64,000 bases of DNA from Anaeramoeba flamelloides (GCA_027625915.1 JANTQA010000012.1:1519001-1583000), one strand, 5' to 3'; shown: positions 48,223 through 62,329, counted from the first letter of the stretch. Program-made: numbers and translations. The notes: generated by a model not told the origin, from the sequence alone.

Positions 48223-51200
48223 CCTGAATATTTTTTTTACTTTTATTAATGCCAATAACATTATTATTTTTTATTCTTTTTTGAATTTTTATCTTTAATA
48301 AATTTTCATTTACAAATCTTATTCTTTTTTTTTTTTTTTTTTATTTTCATTTTTATTTTTTTTTTTTAGTTACCTTTCATTATTTAATTGGATCTGGTTC
48401 CTCAATTAGATTATTAAAAAATTAATTAAAATATAAGAAATGATTTTCTTTTTTAGATGAGGATTTTGGATAAAACATTTTGAAGTTATTAAGAAATAAT
48501 AATATGTTTTCATAGGTGTAACGATGGTATATCCCAAACTATCATTCTACAACAATACAATTTTATTTCCAATCATTAAAAATAAAGACCCATCATCATT
48601 GTTAGTAGAATAATGATTATTTAAATTGATATTTGCAGATTTTTACTTATTTGTGTGAACTTGTATAAAATAAAAAAATAAAATCAGAAAAGTAAAATAA
48701 ACACAAATTAAAGAATTGTGAAACACTAAAATCCATACTTTTGAAAAAAAAATCTTATTTTATTAAATTAATTCCACAATAATACTCAAATTAGAATATC
48801 TACTTAATTTAAAAGTGAATAATAATTGATAATTTAAATTTTCCTAAAAACATCCATAACTAAATATCAATAATATTAAAATCTAATATTTATCTAAAAT
48901 AATTCCTTACAGCATTACATGGTATTGGTAAATTTGTTTAGATAATATGAAAAAAAATTATTAGTGTTCTAATTAAACACTATCAACTAATTTTATTTGC
49001 TGTTTTGAATTTTGGAGAACTCAACTTTAACCTAATAAAAATCATTGTTAATATTTTTTTTCTTATTAAACGTAAATTATTTTGTAATTTAAAGAATGAA
49101 ATGAAAAAAAAAAACCTAAAAGATGTAAAAATAAGAAAAAGATTTCTAAAATCAATATTGCTTCCAAAATAAAAAAAAAAATATTATAACCGACAAAACT
49201 TTAAAGATATACACTTTCAACTAAATTCATGATAATAAACTATATACAAATTAAATGACATAATTCAAATTCTAATAAAAGAATTTGTTTATAAAAAAAT
49301 ACAAAAAATATAATTGGTTTTGAGATTTTTATGTGTCCATAATTTCTTGATAAGTTTGTTGTATCAAAGCCTAACAGACTCATCGTGATCATTTTAAATA
49401 TTTTTAATATAAACTCAATTCCAAAAATTGGGGCACACCTTCAAAATCAATTTAATTCCAAGAAAAGTGATATTTGACTCTTAAATAGAAACATTAGATA
49501 TTAACAATCAATGTAAATAATTTTAAAGTTAATTATTTATCATTTTTTTTCATTATTTTTTGATTTTTAATTTTCAATAATTTTTTTGATTTTTTTTGAA
49601 TTCTTTTTTTTCAATAAAAAAAAAATTTTCTTTTTTTTTCAAAACTTTTCGAAAATCTCAAACAACTTTAAAATGAAATTTAAAAGTTTTCATTCTGATC
49701 ACAAAAAAAAAATTTTTTTTTTCTCTCAAAAAGAAAAAAGATTCTTTTTTTATTGAGAAAAAATTTTTTTGAAAAAAAATCATGATATGGTGTGCTAGGA
49801 CACATGGACTACAAATAGACCTTATTATTATTAATGGAAGTGTGAATACTGAATGTAATATTAATGATATTATCAAAAAAATCAAAGGAATTTCAACTCG
49901 CTAATTCAAAATATAGTGAGTTGAAATGGATTTTCCAAAATGATGGAGCTTGTCCACATACCTCAAAAAAAAAAAAACTCAAACTTACTTAAATCGGGGA
50001 TGTAATGTTCTGGAACCTTGACCCCCAATTCCACAAGATTTAAATTCAATTGGTAATTTATGGAAACTAAACTGAAAAATTGTAACCAAAAAACTAAGAA
50101 GAATTTTTAAAATTTTCACTAATGTATGGAATACTTTGAGTTGGGAAACCTAAGATAATTAGTAAACTCTATATTTAAAACGATAGATTTAGTTATCAAA
50201 AGACAAGATGAATCTGTTAATAGTTTTTATTAATTTTTCTTTCAATAAAAATGGATTTTTTGGTAACCGTGTTCCAAAAATAGGGGCACACTTTTTTTTA
50301 TTTTTTTTTTTTTTTATTTTTCGAATTGAATTTTAAATTTACTATAAAATATATAAATAGTATTAATTAAATATTTTCGGGTCTTTTATTATTTTAATGT
50401 TCAAGTATCATGTATTTTGGAGTATATTTTTATTAATTTAATTTTTTTTTTGTGTCCCATTTTTTGGAATTGAGTTTATTAAAAAAATACAAATTTCTTC
50501 AAATTTCATAAAGTACTTTCTTTCATCTAAAAATCTATTTTTAATGATAATATTTTAAAAAATAAACCAATTTATAAATATTTTAATTCCAATATTAAGT
50601 TAATAAAAAATTGATTATGTTTTCGTTATTGTACCATTTTTTAAATAAAAATATTTCAAATTTACATTTTACAACAAAAATATATCTTAAATTTTGAAAA
50701 GGTTAGAATAATTTTAAAAATAATACCACAATTATAAGTTTTATGAACTATTGGGAATTATTATTTTTTTTTTGAAAAATGATATATCATATTCCTTAAA
50801 TGTATTTTTTTAAAAAAATAATGAATTAAAGAATAGAGATAAAAATTAAAATAAAACATTTTTAATGATTTTCCAAAAAGGTTTTATAACAAGAAAGATC
50901 AATAAAAAAATTGTAAAAATTATAATATTAATCTGAAAAAATGAAATTTTTCAGAAAATTATCATTTTTGTCAAAAATATCCCACATTAATTAGTGAAAA
51001 GTTTTTTTTTAAAAAAAAAAAAAAGTAATATTAAATTTATTATCAATATATATTAATTATACTTAATTCTAATATTATTATTTAAATCTCAACAATTTTT
51101 ATTGATAGTTTGAATTCTGAAAAACTTAGGACGCCATTATTGGATTTTTTTTTATTTATTTGAAAAATGAACAGAATTTTCATATAACACAGAAAAACCT

Positions 51201-52968
51201 CAATAAAATTGTTGTTGTGTTTGATTTACTTTTTGAAAATTAAGAAAATTTGGAAAATTGTCTTTTCATTAAAAAATTAAAAAAATCAACGATTAGGTTT
51301 TATTGGGTATTATGTTTATTTGTAAAATAAATAATTTGACAGATAAAATAGAGAACTTGGAGAAAACTTAGGCACTTAAAACACTCTGTGGTACTCTGTG
51401 GTGCTTCGTGGGTACTTTTGTTAGATTTTCGAGGTAATTGATTCTTAACCAAAAGTAATAATTTTCCAATATTTCAGTTTTATTGGATATGTACCTGATT
51501 TTAAAAAAATTAATTATTATATCTTAAAAAAACTTGTAAATTTGAATTAAACAAAAACTTATTCCAATATATATGTTCGAAATGAATTCACGAATATGAA
51601 CAAAGATTGTTATCCTTTTATTTTGATGAAGGTTCTATTGATCATTTACCCAAAGATTTTCCTAAATAATTTTTATAAAAATAGATGTTTTTTTTTTTTT
51701 TTATCTACTTTAAAACCCCACTTATCAAACAATTATAAATATAATTAAGATGATATATATTCAAATAAATTTCATTAAAGTATGTTATTAGCATTGTAAA
51801 CGAATAATTGAGTAAATTTTTATTATTTTCCCCTTTACTCTAACCTAAAATCTCCTTTACTGCTTTGTGGTCAGGATATATATTTAGAATAGATCAAAAA
51901 ATCAAAACTGAAAAAAAATTAATTAAATTTAGGTTAGGTAGGTTTTAACTTTTTAATATTGGTATTTGATAAATAAATAGGGAAATATTCTTCATTTTAT
52001 AATTTTTCCTTTTCAAAAAGTTTTCAAAAAAGTTAATGGTAATTTGTGATCTCTATCTATTTGGTTTCTACTTTTTATATTTAATTGCATATTTTGAATG
52101 AACTAAGAGTCGACAAGTAAAGTCAGTTTTCAAAATATATATTAAAAAAAAAACTGTTCGAAATTTTATCCTATATAATACTCAAGAAACAATATTTTTT
52201 TGTCACAATAATTTATTTTTAATCTAAGGGTTGAGGATCACAAAGCCTTAGTGTCAAATGAAAGGATGTAATTTCTATTTTATACTCAAGAATTCATTTC
52301 AAAAACCCCCTTAATTATCGATTTACAATTTTTTAACCTTTAAAAAACACAATTTTTTCTCGAACAAAGATAAGGTCAAAAAAGATAGTTCATCTAAGAA
52401 CAAGAAATAATATGACCTCAAGAATTAGAAGTATTCAGATGGTGATTAAATTGTAAATAAATCTTAAACTGATGACGAAATTTTCATACAAGATTTCTTT
52501 ATCAACAGAAAATATTCCATTTTATGTTTTGAAAACTTCTGAGGAGTTCATAAAATAGATAACAAATTTAACGTGACTTATTTTAAGGATTGTTATTCAA
52601 AGAAAATTATTCCTTACTTGTTTCAAACAACTCTCAAAACTATAACTTGTTAACCAATGTCAATTTTCAAAAAGTAAAAAAAACTTTGTATTCAAAGTCT
52701 CTTGCATCTGATTTAGATATAATGATTTAGAAATTTGGATAACTTTTGTAAATTCTTTTCTAAAAGTATCTATTCTGGAAATAAAACCTTTTACAACAAA
52801 AAACTTAATATTCTAAAAACCAAATAATTCCACTTAAAAAAACTATTTGGGTGCTAAAAAGGGTAACACGGATCTTTTAACAACTTTAAAGTCAACTTAC
52901 AGAAATTATTTCATTTATTTTTTTTGAATTGTTTTTTTTGATTTAGTAAAAGAATTAAATAACCAAAA
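48223..52968. other. Intergenic between the orphan gene and eIF5, with a Tc1 fossil
   Basis: It starts with a 3' region containing TAATAAATTTTC (possible polyadenylation context near 48295). AT-rich filler follows, then the Tc1-type fossil (49409-50479), then filler with no recognisable gene. Stretches around 52230-52900 are slightly less AT-rich but full of stops in all frames examined. Confidence 0.6.
49409..50479 (+). mobile_element. Tc1-type DNA transposon fossil (DD34E transposase remnant)
   Basis: The ends are inverted: left AACTCAATTCCAAAAATTGG followed by GGCACAC, right in reverse AACTCAATTCCAAAAAATGG followed by GACACA. Between about 49782 and 50110, + frames read MIWCARTHGLQIDLIIINGS, then WIFQNDGACPHTS (Tc1 pattern W.FQ.D.AP.H), then PPIPQDLNSIGNLW (pattern PP.SPDLNPIENLW). 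The third catalytic residue, Glu in ENLW, reads Gly here; stops and shifts separate the blocks; and the region for the N-terminal half is too short, so the element is dead and internally deleted. A second inner end-like word (TTCCAAAAATAGGGGCACAC, about 50265) in the left-end orientation suggests a nested smaller copy. Confidence 0.85.
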
Positions 52969-55900
52969 ATGGAAGACTACATCAATATTCGAGAAGACAT
53001 TAAGGATGAAAATTATCGTTACAAAATGCCTAGAATTGAAACTGTTGTTGAAGGAAGAGGAAACGGTATTAGGACAACAATTACCAATATTTATGAAATC
53101 GCTAAGGCTCTTGTAACAGAACCTGAATGTAAGATTTTTTCTTTTTAATTTCAATTCTTTTTCTTTTTTTTACTCTCAAAATAAAATAACAAAGAAAAAA
53201 GAAAAAAGGAACACAGACTTACTTTACCTAAAAAGGAAACTGTGGTATTCTTTTTTGAAAATCCAAATTATGAATTTAAAAAAAAATTTTTTTGTTTTGA
53301 ACTTTTTGTGGTCACTTAGTGTTTTAAAATAATATTTTTTGAAATTCAAAAAAAGAAATTCAATTTCAAAAAGAAAAACAAAAAGGTTGAATTATTTAAA
53401 AACAAAAATTTTATTAATTCACCCCTTGTTATTGTTTTTATTATCCCAAAAAAAAATTAAAAAATAAAAAAAAAAACAAATCCAAACAAAAAAGTTTTTT
53501 TTTGCTTTTTTTTTTATTTTTTTTTTATTTTTTTGCTTTTAAGAAAGTTTCCAAAATTACTCATCCAATTTATATAAATAAGAACTTTTTCTTTTTTTTC
53601 GATCTGTTGATTAAAAAAAAAATTAAAAAACACTAAAACCAAATTAATTCAAGATCTCTGATTGTTGATAAGTTTCGTTTTTCTGAATCAAACAAAAAAA
53701 AAAAAAAAAGAAAAAGGTATTAATATCAGCTCGAAATTTAACACTAAGAAATAACTTGATGAAATGATCATTTTTTAAGTTTCCTAAAATAAAACACTCA
53801 ACAAGAATTTTGAATAATTGTTAAAGAATTAACAAAAAACTCTTTTTCATTTTTGGCATTACTCTTCCGAATTTTAAATTCCTACTTTTCTTGCAACAAC
53901 ATTATTGAGTATTTTATTTTTTTAAACAATATTTGTCTGTTACACATTCTAAGGAAGATAAAATAAGTCTAAAAATTAAAATTTTGTACAGAAACCAATT
54001 TCAAACAAGAGAATATTATAGACACAAAAACAATTCAAAGTATTTTGAAGTGTGTGACTCAAGCTAAATAACTTTCCAAAAAGGAAAGAAAACGAAAAAT
54101 TAATTTAAAAGAATTTGGATGATCGAATTTAAAGTTTTATCAAGTGTTACCCAAACTACTTAAAATCAGTAAATTATACATTTTGAAGTCCCACTTATAA
54201 AACTTTTATTACGCACTTTTTTAAAACCTCTGTTAAAGAATTTGAAGAATCAATCCAAAAAAAAAAAAAAAAAAAACTCTTCAAAATAAAATTTTCTTTT
54301 TTTTTTCTTCAAATTTATTTGGCTTTTGATTCTAAAAAAACGACACGATCATAAAATCTGTTTTTTATTTTTTTTTTTTGTGTGTCCACTATCATTATTT
54401 TGATTTATTTTTCTTCGTGTTACTAAACAAAACAAAACAAATAATATTTGAGGAAAAAAGGATCTCACTTAAATTAGATTCACCAAACAAGTTGTCAAGA
54501 TGTTTCAAAAAATAGAGTACTAAATGTTTTATAAGTGTGACTTCCAAATGTCTAATTAACTGATTTTAAGCAGTTTGGGAAAGCCTGTAGTACGCACCTT
54601 TTTTTAAAACAAGTTGTAAGAAAAGTTGTGAAAATTTAATTCAAATTTATTTTTTTTTTAGTAAATAATTGGCCAGTTTATAAACAAAGACAATTTTGGT
54701 TTGTTAGTAGTTTACAATAAATTAACCCTGTGAATTTTTCCATGTTTAAAGAATTAATTTGAGTTAGAATTATCAATGATATTAATATTGAGAACACCTT
54801 GATTTTTTTTCTTTTTGAATTGTAATGTTTATAAAGTTGAACTGAAAAAATTTTTAAATATATTCAAATTTATACTATGCTTGTTTTTTAGTTTCTTTAT
54901 TTTTTATAAAAGAAAAAAAAATGAAAAACAAAAAATTCATCACAAATAAGAATTTTTTATTCATTCTTTTCTCAAATCAATAAATATACAAAACAATAAC
55001 AAAAAAATACATCTAACTGTCTCTTTTTTATTAAACTTATCTCTTGACTAAATATATTTGTGTGTATATTAACAAAACTAAAATAACATAACAAAAAAAA
55101 AAAAGATATTGTCAAATTTTTTGGAATTGAATTTGGTGCAATCACAAAATTTGACAAAGAAAATAGAAGAGCAACTGTCACAGGATCAAGGGACAACGAT
55201 ACTATGTTGGCATCACTTTATAAATTTATCAAACTTTATATTATTTGCGAGAGTTGTAAATATCCAGAACTTTTCATCACATGTAAACCTAAACCCAAGC
55301 CAGGCTCAATCGTCATGACCTGTCAGGCGTGTGGTCATATTTTTGAACCAAAACATAATCATAAATTAACAATATATATTCTCAAAAACCCACCAAGAAA
55401 AAGAAGTTATAAGAAACCACAACAAGTATCAATTAGAGACGATGAAGAAGAAAAAGAAAAAGAGTTTGAAAAGGTTTATACCAAAGAAGATGACGATAAA
55501 GTTAAAGATGCAATCAAATCAATAAATTCTTTTATTGAAGAGGGCGATCCTGACAACGAAGCAATTACATCCAAAATTAAAAAAATTTGCAAATATAACA
55601 AATGGAATCGTACAACAAGAACTCTTATTGTCTGTGATCTTTTTTTGGGTAAAAAAATATATTCACAAATACCCATACAAGCTGAACTTCTTCAAATGGT
55701 TTGTTTTTTTTAATTTTTCTTTTTTTGACTTTCTTCATTGTTTTTACTTTCTTTTATTTTTATTTAAATAGTTTTTTTTTTATAAATTTAATAATATTTC
55801 AGAATTTTGAATTTTCTCAACCGCAACAGTTTCATTGTCTTAAGTCAGAGAAATTTAATTAACTTTTATAAAATTGACAATTTTTATTTCAAGTAATAAA

Positions 55901-58494
55901 AAAAATAAAAATAATAATTAAAAATGAAACATAAAAAAAATAACTATTTAAAATGAAAAAAAAAAAAAAACTATAGAAAATGAAAACTGAATGCTGTTGT
56001 TTCACTGATCATTTTTGTATTTTATTTTTTTATATCAAATTATAAATTAGTCAGCAGAAAATTACAGATCCTTCATAACTTTTGAATTATTAGTTATTAT
56101 AAAATTAATTTAAAAAGTACAAAAAATTGTTGATTCGTATTTTACTTTTGAAATAATTGCCAATCAGAATTGTGCTGTTTTTTGGAATATATCATCAATT
56201 TTATAACTTCAACAATTAACTTTAAAGCACTTTAGAAAAATGATTAAATTGTGATTTTTTATTAAAATTATTATTTTTAAAATTTTTTACTATTAAAATT
56301 ATGGTACAATAACTCTTTTTTTTGGAGACCATTTCCAAAGTAACAATTATAAATTGTAATGTTTATTTACCTCATGATCTAAAGTTTATCGATTTAATAA
56401 TAATAGATATTTTTAAGAATGAAATATTGATTTATTCAAGTAATAGTTTTAAGATCGAATTTAAGGAAAAAATGATTAAAGGAAAAATACTACAAGTATA
56501 TTTCAACAGGTTAGGTACGCTTAAATTATTTAGCTGCCTCAGTAATGTATAATGCGATCTTTTAATTCAATTATTTGTTTTTATAAAATTTGTTAAACAT
56601 CCTAAGACTAACAATGATAATTAAATATTTTACAATAAAAGTGACTTGATCAGGAAAGTTCCAAAACAAAGACTATTTTTTATATGATTTTTTTTCACCT
56701 TTAGTACTTTTAAAATAAAAATAATCTAAAATATCATTTCATAAACAAAAATCAGAATTATTTATTTTCTTGGATCTCTTTAATCCAAATTTTCTAATAA
56801 TTTTTTTGTTTTTAGATAATGAAGTTCATATAAATAAATTAATAATTTTTTTTTTTTTTAATTTCATGATCTGAAAATAACCAAATTTTTTTTTCCTTAT
56901 TATTAAAAGAATAATCAAGTTAAAAAAAAAGCATATTTTCTTTAATTGCACAAAATTAAGTTTATGAAATTCAACTTTGAAAATATAAAAGCAATTTTCA
57001 AACAATGATATTAGTTTCTCAAATAAAAACAAAAGCATAATTAAAATAAAAAAAAATTAAAGTACAGTTTTTTTATTATTTGAGAAATAACAAAAAAAAT
57101 CAAAAAATATCAACAACTTTCTTGAGTTTCAGATTTTGTTCTTAAAAAGGCTTAATGATTTTACTATCAAAATAATAACTCAAAAAAGCCTTTGAACTTT
57201 TTAAAAAAATCTCAATTATTATTTTTTTAATTTATTTTCAAATCAAAATTACAAGAGAAATTAATAAATCTATTTTTTTTTTTTTCTGGTTCTGAAAAGC
57301 TCTTCTTTTGATTGGATACATATGTATTATTTAATTACATTAATTCGTCTTTTGAATTTTTATTTTTTTTTTTTTTTTTTGGTTAAATGAATTATTAAAA
57401 ATTAAAAAATAAAAATGAATTCTAATCTCAAAATAATTTAAAATTTTTATATTATTATTTTCAAAGAATAAATATGTGGTTTAGATCTTAATTTTAACTC
57501 GAAAACATATTAATTTATTATTATTTAAAAATCAAAAATATTCAAAACAAATCAAAATATATATAATTTTTTCTTTTTAATTTGAAGATTAATATCAAAT
57601 TTTTTTAAAATGACTTTTTTCCACATAGAATTTGTTAATTGATAAATAAATGAAATAATTTTCCACAAAATATCAAAATTTCATCAAAAAATCACCAAAA
57701 TAAAAATGCAAAATTTTTGAATTAAAAAGAAAATTAAATTTTCAAAAAGTTTTTTTTATTTCATTTTTTTAATTTTAATATTTAAAAAATTTTTTTATTA
57801 ATACAGAATAAAGAAATTAATAATGTTCTCTAATTTAGACTGAAATTAAAAATCGAATATTTTAAAATTGTGTTATATCTAAATCAAATAATTAACATTG
57901 AAAAAAATAAAAAATTAAAAACAAAATTATTAATTAATAATTTAGCTAAGTGCTAAAAAAAAAATAAATCTTTATTTTTTGAGTAGTTCTCAACAATTTT
58001 TCTTTTTCTTATTTTAATATATTTTGCTTTTCAAAAAATAATAAATAATCCAAAAAAAATAATAGTTAATTTCAACAAAATCATGTCAAAGAGCTTTATT
58101 AGGATATGTTGATCGTTTATGTGAAGAAAACAAAGGCGTTCTTAATCGTGCACCTCACATTTTAAAAGCATTGTATGATAATGAAATTGTTGATGAAGAA
58201 ATGATCATTGAGTGGGGAAAATTGAAAACTTCTTTATTTACAACAAAAACAAATTTAGAAGCTGTTAGAGAAAAATCTGAACAATTTCTCACTTGGCTAG
58301 AAGAAGCAGAAGAGGAGGGAGAGGAAGAAGAATATGATGAAGAAGAAGGCGAAGAAGAATATGATGAAGAAGAAGAATATGACGAAGAAGAAGAATATGA
58401 CGAAGAAGAAGAATATGACGAAGAAGAAGGTGAATATGAAGAAGAAGAAGGCGAATATGACGAAGAAGATTATGATGAAGAAGAAGAAAACTAA
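52969..58494 (+). CDS. Translation initiation factor eIF5 (3 exons)
   Basis: eIF5 is the GTPase-activating protein for eIF2 in the 43S/48S complex. Exons 52969-53128, 55106-55698 and 58066-58494 give 393 aa with consistent phases. Residues 1-55 carry NYRYKMPRIETVVEGRGNGI; the Arg in NYRYKM (residue 17) matches the GAP arginine finger (Arg15 in human eIF5). Exon 2 adds FFGIEFGAITKFD, a C2C2 zinc finger (CESC...CQAC) and YILKNPP. A charged linker and the C-terminal W2/HEAT region follow: QRALLGYVDRLC, APHILKALYD, then the aromatic/acidic box EQFLTWLEEAEEE. The tail is an acidic EEYDEEE repeat. The introns are 1977 and 2367 bp. The first acceptor is preceded by an A-run instead of a pyrimidine tract. 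The second acceptor (AATAG at 58061-58065) was chosen by phase. Confidence 0.93.
53129..55105 (+). other. eIF5 intron 1 (1977 bp)
   Basis: Donor GTAAGA, acceptor AAAAG after a 13-A run. AT-rich with A and T homopolymers. I see no nested gene or clear inverted repeat. Confidence 0.85.
55699..58065 (+). other. eIF5 intron 2 (2367 bp)
   Basis: Donor GTTTGT right after CAAATG, acceptor AATAG. It contains an unexplained 76-codon frame at 56322-56552 with no motif, not called. Otherwise homopolymer-rich. Confidence 0.8.
58306..58491 (+). repeat. Coding tandem repeat, acidic tail of eIF5
   Basis: 15- to 18-bp units of the type GAAGAAGAATATGACGAA encode EEYDE/EEGEYDE repeats that end the protein. 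Repeat number could vary between strains. Confidence 0.9.
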
Positions 58495-60302
58495 TCAATA
58501 CATTAATTAATCATTTTTAATCATTAAAAAACAAAATTATTTTCTATCATTCCTTTTTTTTTTTTTATTATTATTTTTATTCTTTCCTTGAAATCAGAAA
58601 ATAAATAGAAGTATAAATTTTATGAAACTAAATCTTTTTTTATCTTTTTCTTTGAATAATTATTAAAATCCTGGATTTCTCTGGAAGATAGACGAGTACA
58701 ATCATAGATATTTTTTTTTTAATTGATGAGTAGTAAGTGTACTCTACAACACTTACCCCGAATTCACAGGAGGAGCAAACCCAATAGAAAGATTATCGTC
58801 AGAGATAAAAAGTACAAAATCTGTGATTAATAATTGGTATTGAATATTAGTTATTTATAAAAACTTTATAAAGTGATTATATCAGATTTACACTTTTAAC
58901 TCATTGGTATATTTCGTCTTATTTTGAGATTTCTCGCTCTTTTTTAAAAGAAGGATAAAATTTTTACAAAAATAGTATTATAAATATTCTAAAAAAAAAT
59001 CCATTTTCCAAACTTTTGATGATAAAATAATTAACAAACTCTACACAAATAACAAATTATTTTTTTCCTTTTTTTCAAATTAAACTTTTATAATTTTTTC
59101 AATAAAATCAAAAACATAAATTATCTATATTATAAACTACACTCAGATAATAAAAACATGTTAAAAACATTAAAAAAAAAAAGTTTTGTAAATCAGAAAA
59201 CAAATACTTTTAAAGAGCATTTTCTTAATCAGATTCAATTCGAATTATAAGTGATCTTTACCAGGAATCATTTTATTTCAAACTTTTAAAATGGATTTTA
59301 TTTTAGACAAATTTTATCGATCATAATGATATAAGAAATATTTTTTTCAACTTCCCAATGCAGTTTTTTAAACAAATATTTCAATTAAAAATAAATATTT
59401 ATTTTCGAGAAAATTTAATGAATTCTTTGAGAATAAAATATGAAATTTAACATTTTTAAACAATTTAAAAAATAATTTTTACAAACAGAAAAAAGTTGGG
59501 AGTATAAAATTAATCAAAAAAGACATCAGAATTATTAAAGTAATTAAAATTTTATTTTGTGATAATAAATTATTTTAGTTTATTGGGAAAATAAATTCAA
59601 AAAATGGTATCAAATTATAACTCAAATTAATTTTGAATTCAAATTTAATCAAAAATATTGGGAACTAATAAAATAAAATTAGAAAATCTTCAACAAAAAT
59701 TATTTTAAAGAATAAACATTTTAGAAAATACTTATTTTAATTATTCTAAAGAAATGAGCAAAAGTACTTGAAATGAAAATAATAAAACTAATAAACAAAT
59801 ATTATTTTTTGAAATTTGAAGAGTTAAAACAAATTGATATTAAAGATTTTTTTTCTTTTGAAAACATTTGTGATTTAATAAAATATCAAAAAAATAAATA
59901 TTTTCAATATTCTCAATTCAAACATTTCTCCTTATTTTTTATAACTAAACAATTGTGTTGATTGCTCAAAAAAAACCGAAATCACTAGACTCAATTTATA
60001 GACATTCTATACTTTTTGTTAATAATTTTAATGTTTACCCTTTTTACAGGCTCTGTCCATGGTTCAAAGAGTTTGTTCAATCTAAATCAAAATAACAAAT
60101 TCAAATATCTAAAAAATTACATAACTAAAGAAATTTTGAATGATTTAAATTTTAATATTTGTTTTCTGTTCTTATTTTTGGTTATTTTTAAACATTTCAC
60201 CTGATTTTTTTTTTTGATATATTTTGGACAATAGAACCAAAATAAAATTAATGGTAAAAAAAGAAAATAAACAAGTCAAGAGGTTGAGAAAAATTAAAAA
60301 AT
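58495..60302. other. Intergenic between convergent eIF5 and eL15 genes
   Basis: Shared 3' region of two convergent genes. Short frames at 59773-59961 and 60016-60204 show no motif and are not called. No RNA gene or element recognised. Confidence 0.6.
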
Positions 60303-61347
60303 TTAACGATATCTTCTTAAGGAAAGAGTGTTTCTTCTTTTCCAATCCCCTCTTCTTGAGGGCCTTAATTTCTTTACGTTTCTGTTTTTATATCGAAGTC
60401 CTCTATATTTTCTACCTGATGACGTCAATCCTCTTGCTTCTCTGTGTTTCATTGTTGGCCTTGTGATCCAGTTGATTCTTGGGTCCTTTTGGATTGTGAT
60501 ATGGTTAGGATCGACAAGAATAACTTCATAATATCGATAAGTTCCACATTCATTGATCCAATAACTATTCAATACCCTTAAGTTTCCGCAAACTTTTCCA
60601 ACTCTATATTCAGCAATTGATCTGTTTTACAAATTATTAAAATTCGTAACATCAAATTTTTTGTTGGTTTGTGTCGAATTGTTTTTGTTTTGGAAAAAGA
60701 TAAAAAAAAAAGAACAAGTCAGAATTAATCATTCCAAATTCAAGAAAGTGTTTCAAAAAGAAGTTTTTTTTGTTGGAATTTTCAATTTGATTCAAAACGG
60801 TGGGTTTTAAAATGAAAAATGAATACAAAAAAAATTTTTTTTTGCTTTTTTTTTTTTTTCAAGAGGAATAGAAAAAGAAACAGATAAAGTTTTAAAACAA
60901 AAGAAAAAGAAATTCTTACTTGAAGTTTTTTTGATGTTTCATTTTTCTAACACCATGGTTTGTTGGTTTACCCATGATTCTACCTTTTTTAACATGTCTT
61001 TTTCTTCCTCCTCTTCTTACTCTGACTCTATAAATAACATACCCTTGTTTTGCTTTATAGCCAAGCATTCTTGCCTTTTCTGGTCTTGATGGCCTTGATG
61101 CTCTGTGGATGGCTGGTAATTGTCTTAGTTGCCATGCTCTTTGATTTAAAAAGAATTAAAAAAAATTCAGATCATTATTACAAAAAGTAATCATTTTTTT
61201 GAGTTTTTGGCTTGGGTTTTTTTTAAAAGAAAAGAAGACAATTAAAAGAAAAGGAAATTTGGATGATTACCTAACACGAAGGAGATATCTTACAACATCA
61301 CTTTGTTTTTTTCTGTATAATTCTTGTACATATTTGTAAGCGCCCAT
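60303..61347 (-). CDS. RPL15: 60S ribosomal protein eL15 (RPL15), 3 exons
   Basis: Structural protein of the large ribosomal subunit that binds 28S rRNA. Exons on - are 61347-61271, 61138-60920 and 60621-60303; introns are 132 and 298 bp; phases close to 204 aa, the usual eL15 length. It starts [20 protein letters not shown], continues [20 protein letters not shown] and [16 protein letters not shown], then [32 protein letters not shown] and [17 protein letters not shown], and ends [13 protein letters not shown]. These are the family's conserved blocks. Donors are GTAATC and GTAAGA; acceptors are CAAAG and AACAG. It is highly basic throughout, with no disruption, and is a good single-copy landmark for placing the organism. 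Confidence 0.97.
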
Positions 61348-62291
61348 TATGATATAAAAAAGAAAACAAATAAAAAAAATGAAACAATTTATTAGTAGGT
61401 TTGAAATAGAAGGTTCCACTAATGTTGTATTAAATGGAATAGAAACTTTAAAGATTCTTTGTCTTATTTGAGAAATTTTGATTTGCAAAGTCTGATTAAA
61501 AAGAGCCTTTATAAAAAAGTATTAGTGAATTTTTAACCTTATTGATTTGATTTAAGGTTTGTGTTCCTTTTAAACCTGAAGTTAGGCTATTTGTTATTAT
61601 TGGAAATTACCTCTCAGTCTATATCTTTTCAAATACTTAATGTTGTAACAAATGCTAAAAAATATTGTAATTTGCAAGAAGTGAAGAAATCATCCAAAAT
61701 TTTAAAAGTGTTTTTGATTTTTCTTATTTGTACAAAATTTAAATGAATTTTCTTTTTGTTTGATTTAAAATTTAAACGAATAAAGAATTTTTCTATAAAT
61801 CTTTGATAAATATTCAAAGCTGTAACAAAAAAATTTGTAAAATAAAATTTTTTTCGGATTAAAATTATGTTTAGAAATATCGCTTGTTTGAAGTTAGGTT
61901 AATGAGAATTTAAAAATATAGACCAAAATCCTCAATTTATATGATTTCTTTTGAAATATGTAAAACGTATGCGAATTGAACTTGAATTTTCTGTTTATTT
62001 GGAAAATCTATAAATACCCATAACGAAAGAGAAAACATGTGAAAGGCATAATGAATTTTTTTCACTTTAATAAATGAAAAGTAAATAAAATTTCTATTTA
62101 TTTATTAAATTAAAGAAAGTTGGAGACTCTACAACATTTTTGATTAATACCTGGATTTATAATTTGTATTTGAGGTATTGTATAACATAGTAATGTCTGG
62201 TTAATTCTATTTAGAATCACACCCCTTCTATAAGTTGAGAATGTTTTTTTTTACAATTACTATTCCTTTTGATGCAGAAACAGATTTATTT

Positions 62292-62294
<3 letters not shown>

Positions 62295-62326
<32 letters not shown>
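62295..62326. repeat. (AT)n microsatellite
   Basis: About 16 AT units. Confidence 0.9.

Positions 62327-62329
<3 letters not shown>

Noticed and set aside
49658-49885. 75-codon minus-strand frame
   Set aside because: Overlaps the Tc1-type fossil, whose plus-strand transposase motifs explain the region.
56322-56552. 76-codon plus-strand frame inside eIF5 intron 2
   Set aside because: No motif; surrounded by homopolymer DNA; intronic position fits chance.
60328-60531. 67-codon plus-strand frame
   Set aside because: Antisense of eL15 exon 3.
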